DNA of 11,495 nucleotides, from positions 1 to 11,495 of the forward strand of contig JACQEF010000152.1 of the NCBI GenBank assembly GCA_016200745.1. Direction: 5' to 3'. A model generated the notes under the pieces. It was not told where the DNA came from, ran no database searches, and saw only the letters and a list, made by a program, of their open reading frames with translations. Source of the stretch: Chloroflexota bacterium (lineage in GTDB: Bacteria; Chloroflexota; Limnocylindria; Limnocylindrales; CSP1-4). This document shows positions 6,091-11,495 of the stretch, in pieces. Each line of letters begins with the position of its first letter. Within the stretch, counting starts at the first letter, position 1. Both the position numbers and the translations under genes were made by a program.

Positions 6091-7206
6091 GTGCAGATCG
6101 CCATCCTCGGGACGCGGGGCATTCCCGCCGCGTACGGCGGCTTCGAGACCTTTGCGGAGGAGCTGGGCGCCCGGCTCGCGGAGCGCGGTCACCACGTAAC
6201 GGTGTACGGGCGGTCACATGTGGTTCCTGCTGGGATCGAGCGGCACCGAGGCGTGCGAATCCGGCGCCTGCCAACCATCCGGCACAAGTACCTCGACACG
6301 GTCGTACACACGGGGGCATCCGTCCTGGACGCGCTCGTCCGGCGCTTCGACATAGTTCTCATCTGCAACAGCGCGAACGCACCCTTCGCCCTTGTGCCGC
6401 GGCTCAGCGGAGCCAAGGTCGTTCTCAACGTCGACGGCTTGGAGTGGCAACGTGGCAAATGGGGCCGCGTGGGGAGGACCTACTACCGGTTCTGCGCCTG
6501 GTTAGCCGCTCAGCTTCCAGTTGTTCTCGTCTCCGATGCGAGGATGATCGCGGATTGGTACCAACGCGAACACGCTCGCCAGAGCTTGTACATCCCCTAC
6601 GGAAGCGATGCACGACGGGCAGACCCAGGCCCGGCGCTCGGCAGGCTCGGCCTGGACGCCGACCATTACCTCCTGTACGTCAGCCGACTGGAGCCTGAAA
6701 ACAATGCCCACGTGGTCATCGAAGCGTACGACCGCGCGGGAGGGCTCGACGGGCTCGGTATGCCGCTCGTCGTGGTGGGGGACGCCCCCTATGCAACGGC
6801 CTACAAAGCTCGGCTCACGGATCTGGCGACGACGGTTCCTGGGGTGATGCTGACCGGCTACATCTTCGGGGAGGGATATCTCGAGCTGCAGTCGAACTGC
6901 CTCGCGTATGTCCAAGCGACGGAGGTCGGCGGAACGCATCCGGCGCTCGTCGAGGCCATGGCCCGTGGCGCAACGATCGTTGCGAATGATGTCCCCGAGC
7001 ATCGCGAGGTCCTCGGCCCGGCCGGCGCCTATTACCGTCGAAACGACGCCACCGACCTTGCCCGCGTCCTGGCCGACGTGGTCGCCCATCCCGATCTCAG
7101 GCGAACATACTCGGCAGCGGCAGCCGCCAGGGCTCAAGGCCTGTACTCATGGGATCACGTGACCGATGAGTACGACCGGCTGTTCCATCGGCTCGTTCAC
7201 GATTAG
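6091..7206 (+). CDS. DUF1972/GT4-type glycosyltransferase, candidate rhamnosyltransferase
   Basis: A 371-residue cytosolic or membrane-associated GT-B glycosyltransferase that would transfer a sugar from a nucleotide donor to the growing lipid-linked oligosaccharide. The N-terminal signature ILGTRGIPAAYGGFET (5-20) is diagnostic of the DUF1972 group, which includes streptococcal rhamnosyltransferases such as RgpA and Cps2T. LNVDGLEWQRGKW (112-124) is a second hallmark. The C-terminal half is a Glycos_transf_1 domain, with YVSRLEPENN (196-205) and EVGGTHPALVEAMARG (278-293) as the donor-binding region. The GTG at 6091 is chosen because family members begin right at this first strand; the open frame continues upstream to 5917, but only as antisense of rfbC. 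No clear Shine-Dalgarno is visible. Adjacency to the dTDP-rhamnose genes makes rhamnose the likely donor sugar, which is inference. Confidence 0.9.
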   Translation: MQIAILGTRGIPAAYGGFETFAEELGARLAERGHHVTVYGRSHVVPAGIERHRGVRIRRLPTIRHKYLDTVVHTGASVLDALVRRFDIVLICNSANAPFALVPRLSGAKVVLNVDGLEWQRGKWGRVGRTYYRFCAWLAAQLPVVLVSDARMIADWYQREHARQSLYIPYGSDARRADPGPALGRLGLDADHYLLYVSRLEPENNAHVVIEAYDRAGGLDGLGMPLVVVGDAPYATAYKARLTDLATTVPGVMLTGYIFGEGYLELQSNCLAYVQATEVGGTHPALVEAMARGATIVANDVPEHREVLGPAGAYYRRNDATDLARVLADVVAHPDLRRTYSAAAAARAQGLYSWDHVTDEYDRLFHRLVHD

Positions 7207-8641
7207 TCCGGACTTGTCACTGGCAGTCGGGTCCCGCATCCGCGGCAACAGTCTCGTCGCCGTCGTCCGTTCCTTCCTCGCCGAACCGTTTTCCGCACGC
7301 GGGCCCGCGCCGACGGACTTCCTGGCCATGATCTGCGTCGTGGGCGAGTGGGCTGGGCTCGCTCGCGCAGTCGTGGGAGCTCCAGTCCTGGCATTCGGAC
7401 TCGACGTCCTTCTCGTCTCCATCGTCGTGATCGTGCTGGTGGCGACCGTGCGGCTCCGCCCACGATTGCCATGGACTCCGATGCTGCTGGTCGCGACGTA
7501 CATCGCGCTGGCCGCGGCCGAGATCTTCAACCCCAACGTTCCGTCAGCCATCGTGGGCCTGGAGGGCTTCAGGAAGACGGCGTTCACGATGGTCTCGTTC
7601 TTCGTGGCTGCCTTCACGGCCGCGGCAGGAGGCGGTTCTGCGTTGCGCTTTGCGAAGATCGTCGCCCTGGGCTCAGTACCGGCGTTCCTGTGGGCGATCC
7701 GACAGGCCGTCTTCCCGCTTCCGATCGATCAGCTGATCGTCGCCTCGTCCGGGGTCTCGCCGACGACGTTCCACTCGGGCGTGGTCCTGCGGGCATTCGC
7801 GCCAACCTCCGGACCATTTCACCTCGGGATTCTCGCCGCATTTGTCACGACCGTCGCCCTCGTCTCCGCGTTGCGGGATGTCCGATGGGCAGCTCTCGGA
7901 GGCCTCGCGGCCGCAGTCCTCGGGTTGACGCTGACGCGAGCGAACATTGCGGCCGAGATCGTCGCGATCCTCGTGATCGTCATGCTGGTCCGGCCCGTCA
8001 GAGCCGCCATCCGAGCTGCCCTGCCGGCGGCTCCGATGATCGTGGTGCTCGTGGTGACCGCCCTTCTGGCGGGACAGGTCATTTCGCTGCCGCCATCCGG
8101 CGGCATCCAGACTGAGCCCGGCCCGAGCTCCAGCCCGGTCGCCTCAGGCCGGCCGACTCCGGCACCGACCGTGGCCCCGGTCCTGGTCAATCCTCTGGAG
8201 GACAAGAACCTGGACCTGCGCCTCGGGTACTGGGGTGGGTTCCTCGACGCCGTTCGTGAGCGACCTGTCCTCGGTTGGGGAACGAGCTCGGCAGCCGATG
8301 GCCTGGAGGCGCCCTATCGAGCCTCGGGGGACCGCCACTTCGCTCCCCATTCGATCTACTTCAAAGCTGCGCTCGAACTCGGGATTCCGGGGTTCATCCT
8401 GCTCGTGACGCTCCTGGGGTGGACGATCGTCGCCTCCGTCCGGCTGCTGCGAACGCGGCGTAGTTTCGCGCTCATTGCCATCGGCATGCTGGCGGCGATG
8501 CTTGTGGCTGGGCTGACGGGGCCAATGCTCGATGCCTACCCGATGAACGCCGTCTTCTGGTCGATGTGCGGCTTCTTGGTGGTCGAGGCTGGCCGAGATG
8601 AGACTGGCGTGGGGCCTCCAGCGCCGGACCGGCTTCGATGA
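7166..8641 (+). CDS. O-antigen ligase/polymerase-like membrane protein (Wzy_C family)
   Basis: A 491-residue polytopic membrane protein with roughly ten hydrophobic segments, resembling the Wzy/WaaL superfamily that polymerises or ligates undecaprenyl-linked glycans on the outer face of the membrane. Family features are RAFAPTSGPFHLG (209-221), a TLTRAN turn (255-260), and the Wzy_C signature GWGTSSAADG (370-379) followed by the conserved HS (395-396) and LELGIPGF (403-410). Between the helix at about 289-305 and residue 344 lies a Pro/Ser/Thr-rich segment, probably in or next to the large external loop. The ATG at 7166 overlaps the preceding gene by 41 bases and has little Shine-Dalgarno support. 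An in-frame TTG at 7214, just after the upstream stop, is an alternative. The family does not allow polymerase and ligase to be told apart by sequence. Its place among glycosyltransferases and a flippase favours polymerase. Confidence 0.85.
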   Translation: MSTTGCSIGSFTISPDLSLAVGSRIRGNSLVAVVRSFLAEPFSARGPAPTDFLAMICVVGEWAGLARAVVGAPVLAFGLDVLLVSIVVIVLVATVRLRPRLPWTPMLLVATYIALAAAEIFNPNVPSAIVGLEGFRKTAFTMVSFFVAAFTAAAGGGSALRFAKIVALGSVPAFLWAIRQAVFPLPIDQLIVASSGVSPTTFHSGVVLRAFAPTSGPFHLGILAAFVTTVALVSALRDVRWAALGGLAAAVLGLTLTRANIAAEIVAILVIVMLVRPVRAAIRAALPAAPMIVVLVVTALLAGQVISLPPSGGIQTEPGPSSSPVASGRPTPAPTVAPVLVNPLEDKNLDLRLGYWGGFLDAVRERPVLGWGTSSAADGLEAPYRASGDRHFAPHSIYFKAALELGIPGFILLVTLLGWTIVASVRLLRTRRSFALIAIGMLAAMLVAGLTGPMLDAYPMNAVFWSMCGFLVVEAGRDETGVGPPAPDRLR

Positions 8642-9879
8642 GTGCGGATCGGCCGCTGCTCCTCTTCCCGTTCCACGATTGGCAGAAGGGCCAGAAGGAA
8701 GGGTTTCGGACGCGCGACGGTCACCTCATGCAGGAGATCGCCGGCCGCACAGGGATCGGCCCGGTCGTGGTCGTGGATCGGCCCGTGTCGATGGTGGAGC
8801 ACTTGCTCAGGTCCAAGCCGTTCCGGACGGCTGGAAGGGTCGTCTGGCAGGGACGGGATGGGGCGCACCGAGCCTGGCTCACCGCCGCGACCCCGAACGT
8901 GCTGGTGGTCGACACTGCCGTTCCGGACCTTATCGCTCCCGCCCTGCAACCGCGGGCGTGGTGGTTCCGCATCTTCTCGCGGCCCACGTTCCTCGGCCTT
9001 CTTCGGATGGCGGTCGAGGCGGCCGGGGCTACCGGGGCTCCTGCGATCGCCTGGACCCCGACGATCGGCGGCGCCATCGAGACACTCGACCCACGACCGT
9101 TCGTGTACGACTCGCTGGACAACTGGCTGATCCATCCGACACTTCGCCGCCAGTCTGTCCTTGCCTCGGCGGCATATACAAGGCTCCTCCCGCGTGCGGA
9201 TCGAGTCTTCGTTTCCGGCCCGCGGTCGGCCGCGGTGCTCCGCCCATTCCGGTCGGATATCGATGTGCTGCCCAACGGGGTCGATCCAGGGCAGTTCCTC
9301 GCGCCCCGAGCGCGTCCGACGGATCTGCCCTCCGGGCCCATCGTCGGCTACGCAGGCAAGCTGGCGGAGCGTATCGACGCGACCCTCATCGAAGCCGTCG
9401 GGCGGCGCATGCCCGGGGTGTCCTTCGTCTTCGTCGGTCAGGTCCTCCATGAGCCGTCGGTCAGTCGCCTTCGCCGTCTGCCGAACGTCCACATGCTCGG
9501 TGATCGGCACTACAACGACTTGCCGGCGTACCTACAGCATTTCGACGTTGCCTGGATTCCACACCGCGTCGGCGAGGGCGAGACCGGTGGCGACCCGATC
9601 AAGCTCTATGAATACTGGGCTGCTGGCCGGCCGGTCGTCAGCACCGCGATCGACGGCCTCGGTCGGTACGCCTCCCGGCTTGCCATCGTGGAAGGTTCGG
9701 ACGAGGCAGTCACGGCCCTCGCGGACGCTCTGCGCCACCCGCACCCTCAGACCGTCCCACCTGACAGGACATGGAAAGCGATCACCGATCGCTTGCTCGC
9801 CGCCGTCTTTCCTCCTGAGGAGCGCTCGGCACCTGACGATGCGTCAGCCCCCGGCAGCCTCGATGTGAATCGCGGCTAG
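8638..9879 (+). CDS. GT4-type glycosyltransferase, TuaH-like
   Basis: A 413-residue GT-B glycosyltransferase. FVYDSLDNW (155-163) resembles the Y-D-x-x-D-x-W motif of TuaH-type teichuronic acid glycosyltransferases and relatives. LPNGVD (211-216), IVGYAGKLAERID (235-247) and VFVGQV (264-269) are the usual landmarks of the C-terminal Rossmann domain. The donor-site region GGDPIKLYEYWAAGRPVVST (317-336) carries the K-x-x-E-Y-x-A-x-G pattern of this subgroup in place of the EX7E form. The ATG overlaps the stop of the polymerase-like gene as ATGA, so the two are probably translated together. The last 20 or so residues are low-complexity and overlap the convergent glycosyltransferase gene by 36 bases. 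Donor and acceptor sugars cannot be told from sequence. Confidence 0.88.
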   Translation: MSADRPLLLFPFHDWQKGQKEGFRTRDGHLMQEIAGRTGIGPVVVVDRPVSMVEHLLRSKPFRTAGRVVWQGRDGAHRAWLTAATPNVLVVDTAVPDLIAPALQPRAWWFRIFSRPTFLGLLRMAVEAAGATGAPAIAWTPTIGGAIETLDPRPFVYDSLDNWLIHPTLRRQSVLASAAYTRLLPRADRVFVSGPRSAAVLRPFRSDIDVLPNGVDPGQFLAPRARPTDLPSGPIVGYAGKLAERIDATLIEAVGRRMPGVSFVFVGQVLHEPSVSRLRRLPNVHMLGDRHYNDLPAYLQHFDVAWIPHRVGEGETGGDPIKLYEYWAAGRPVVSTAIDGLGRYASRLAIVEGSDEAVTALADALRHPHPQTVPPDRTWKAITDRLLAAVFPPEERSAPDDASAPGSLDVNRG

Positions 9880-10965
9880 GGCTCGCGCCACCGCCTCGTC
9901 GGAGTGCCGTTCCTCAACCTGGCGCCGCGCCCGGCTAGCAATCGTCGGCCACCACGGCGCCCCATCGAGGGCACGCAGCATCGCCTCGCCCAGCGCGTCC
10001 GCCCGGCCCTCGTCAGCCAGGAAGCCCGTCACGCCTTCGTCGACCAGGAACGGGATATCGGCGTGGCGTGACCCGATGACGATGACGCCAGAGGCCTGGG
10101 CGTCGAGGATCGTCGTCGGTGCGCCCCCCTCGCCATCGCCGTCTGGTGCAGTGCGGGACGGTGCAAGCAGGACATGAGACTGTCGCAGCACCGCGAGGTA
10201 GTCCCGACGTGGCAACGCACCGGTGAACGAGATCCTCTGTTCCAGGCCGAGTCGCTGGACGAGCCCGCGGATCGGAACCGCGAGTGGCCCATCGCCCACG
10301 ATCGTGAGCGTCGAGCCATCCGGCAGTCTTGGCGCAGCTTCGGCAAATGCCGCGATCGCGAGGTCGTGACCTTTCTTGGCGACCATCCGCCCGCAGATGA
10401 GATATTGGATTGGGCCGGTCGGGATCACAGGGGAGTGATAGACGATGTCCTGGAGGCCCGCGGCGATCGGGACGATCCTGGCCTGTTCCTCCTTGAATCC
10501 AAGCGCTATGAGCCTCGACTTCATCGCCGGGCCCTCCGCGAGGACCAGACTGCAGCGATTGGTCAGGTTGGCGATCGGCCGCCTCCAGAGGGGACGCTGC
10601 GGCATGAGCGTCACGTCGAACCCATACGTGCTGATGACGAGCGGGCGAGACGTGGCGCGCCCAACAACGTAGCCAGTTGTCAGGTAATGGGCGTGGATCA
10701 CGTCCGGCCGCGAGGCGACCTCCGCCGATCGGTACGCGCCGGCACTGAGCGCGGCGAGAGTGGGGATTCGATGGAAGAGCCGGTCTCCGGTCGAGCCAGC
10801 TTTGATCCAGCCTCCGTCGATGAGTCGGGACGGCGTCGGGGGCGGCGCCTCTGATCGCTCATACCAGAGCTCGCCCGCTGCACCGGCTGCACGGACACGC
10901 TGCTCGATAAACGGCTCGGTGATCCCGCCCCACCGCCGCACGACGTGTGCGACGTGGGCCGTCAT
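9844..10965 (-). CDS. GT4 glycosyltransferase, colanic/amylovoran-type (WcaL/AmsK-like)
   Basis: A 373-residue GT-B glycosyltransferase on the minus strand. IHAHYLTTGYVVGR (90-103) and STYGFDV (112-118) match the acceptor domain of exopolysaccharide glycosyltransferases such as WcaL and AmsK. LICGRMVAKKGHDLAI (189-204), IVGDGPL (222-228) and ISFTGALPRRD (245-255) mark the nucleotide-sugar-binding domain. The donor-site motif runs from E279 through GGAPTTIL to D288 and AQASG, so the second acidic residue is Asp rather than Glu and the spacing is eight rather than seven residues. The ATG overlaps the stop of the flippase gene as ATGA, with a modest GGTGGG upstream, indicating coupling to that gene. 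The 3' end overlaps the convergent TuaH-like gene by 36 bases. The sugar specificity is unknown. Confidence 0.9.
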   Translation of the reverse strand: MTAHVAHVVRRWGGITEPFIEQRVRAAGAAGELWYERSEAPPPTPSRLIDGGWIKAGSTGDRLFHRIPTLAALSAGAYRSAEVASRPDVIHAHYLTTGYVVGRATSRPLVISTYGFDVTLMPQRPLWRRPIANLTNRCSLVLAEGPAMKSRLIALGFKEEQARIVPIAAGLQDIVYHSPVIPTGPIQYLICGRMVAKKGHDLAIAAFAEAAPRLPDGSTLTIVGDGPLAVPIRGLVQRLGLEQRISFTGALPRRDYLAVLRQSHVLLAPSRTAPDGDGEGGAPTTILDAQASGVIVIGSRHADIPFLVDEGVTGFLADEGRADALGEAMLRALDGAPWWPTIASRARRQVEERHSDEAVARALAAIHIEAAGG

Positions 10966-11495
10966 GGGCGCCCACCCGCTTCGACTGGCAAGCGGTCACG
11001 GGCGGCGTAGGTCCGGGTCGTGTAGATCCAGAGCGCGAGGGAGATTCCGTACCCAACCGACGACGCGGCAGACGCTCCAATGGCTCCGAAATGGGGCATG
11101 AGCACCACGTCGGCAACCGTTGTGACGAGGAGTGAGGCGGAGGCCACAGAGCTACTGAGCCAGAGGCGACCGGCCGCGAGCTGGTGCGCGGCGAGGACCT
11201 TACTCACCGACAGGAAGAGGATGCCTGGCGACACGAGCAAGGCCGGAAGCAGAGACTCGACGAAGCCCCGCCCTACGACCTGCACAACAGACGGCATCGC
11301 GAGGAGGAGCGCGATCAAGCCACCGCAGGTGATGATGGCGACGGTCCCGGCGGCGCGAAATAGAGCGCGGAGGCCAGCGCTCGAGCTGAGCGGCCCGTAG
11401 CCGACGAGATAGCCGGTGACCGCCGACGTCGCGATGATCCATACCGGCTCGAGGAACTGGACCGCGAAGCTATAGATGCCGACTTCGCGCACCCC
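10962..11495 (-). CDS. Wzx-type polysaccharide flippase, 3' part only
   Basis: The final 177 or so residues of a multi-helix membrane protein whose 5' part lies beyond the window end. The frame is open through 11495, and the GTG at 11492 is internal rather than a start. The opening VREVGIYSFAVQFLEP and the later LMPHFGAIGASAASSVGYG are typical of the polysaccharide transporter/MOP flippase family. About five hydrophobic helices are visible, at roughly residues 13-33, 47-67, 84-104, 110-131 and 135-158 of the visible part, followed by a short polar tail. Such proteins flip undecaprenyl-linked repeat units across the membrane in Wzx/Wzy-dependent pathways, which suits the polymerase-like gene nearby. 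Full members have 400-500 residues, so more than half is missing here. The stop overlaps the next gene's start by four bases. Confidence 0.85.
   Translation of the reverse strand, partial: GVREVGIYSFAVQFLEPVWIIATSAVTGYLVGYGPLSSSAGLRALFRAAGTVAIITCGGLIALLLAMPSVVQVVGRGFVESLLPALLVSPGILFLSVSKVLAAHQLAAGRLWLSSSVASASLLVTTVADVVLMPHFGAIGASAASSVGYGISLALWIYTTRTYAARDRLPVEAGGRP

Noticed and set aside
8536..9510. A 324-codon minus-strand open frame across the polymerase/glycosyltransferase junction
   Set aside because: The composition is a charged, Arg/Asp/Gly-rich shadow with no recognisable domain, and the plus strand carries two well-supported genes.
10174..10854. A 226-codon plus-strand open frame inside the minus-strand glycosyltransferase
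   Set aside because: The translated sequence is an Arg/Asp/Glu-rich shadow; the minus strand has all the GT4 landmarks.

Overview
The window is visibly GC-rich (by eye in the high 60s percent), densely packed, and rich in GTG starts and 4-base stop/start overlaps. This fits a high-GC bacterium such as a Chloroflexota (Limnocylindria-like) or Actinomycetota member. The sequence alone does not fix the phylum. No rRNA, tRNA, insertion sequence, CRISPR array or long repeat was seen, and no stretch above 300 bases lacks a gene. The longest gap between genes is about 36 bases.

Layout. (1) 38-2704, plus strand: a two-gene metal unit. The first gene encodes a soluble protein joining PRC-barrel-like repeats to the cytosolic sensor part of MgtE (MgtE_N plus two CBS domains) but without the MgtE membrane channel. 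The second encodes an NRAMP-family transporter whose metal-site motifs are changed (DPGN to DAGG, MPH to TPY). Together they look like a Mg2+ sensor module separated from its channel and paired with an NRAMP-related magnesium-type transporter. (2) 2721-5469, plus strand: rfbA-rfbB-rfbD, joined by GTGA overlaps. (3) 5439-6059, minus strand: rfbC, completing the dTDP-L-rhamnose pathway but inverted, overlapping rfbD tail to tail and starting only 31 bases from a divergent glycosyltransferase gene. (4) 6091-9879, plus strand: a DUF1972-type glycosyltransferase (rhamnosyltransferase candidate), an O-antigen ligase/polymerase-like membrane protein with a Pro/Ser/Thr-rich loop, and a TuaH-like glycosyltransferase. 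(5) 9844-11495, minus strand: a further GT4 glycosyltransferase and, upstream of it, the 3' part of a Wzx-type flippase gene that runs off the window.

Together, regions 2-5 form part of a rhamnose-containing surface polysaccharide locus. RfbA/B/C/D would make dTDP-L-rhamnose from glucose-1-phosphate, three glycosyltransferases would build a lipid-linked repeat unit, the flippase would export it, and the Wzy/WaaL-like protein would polymerise or ligate it outside the membrane. The initiating sugar-phosphate transferase and any chain-length regulator are not in this window. The metal unit sits only 16 bases before rfbA, but no functional link is evident beyond position and the general Mg2+ need of nucleotidyltransferases.
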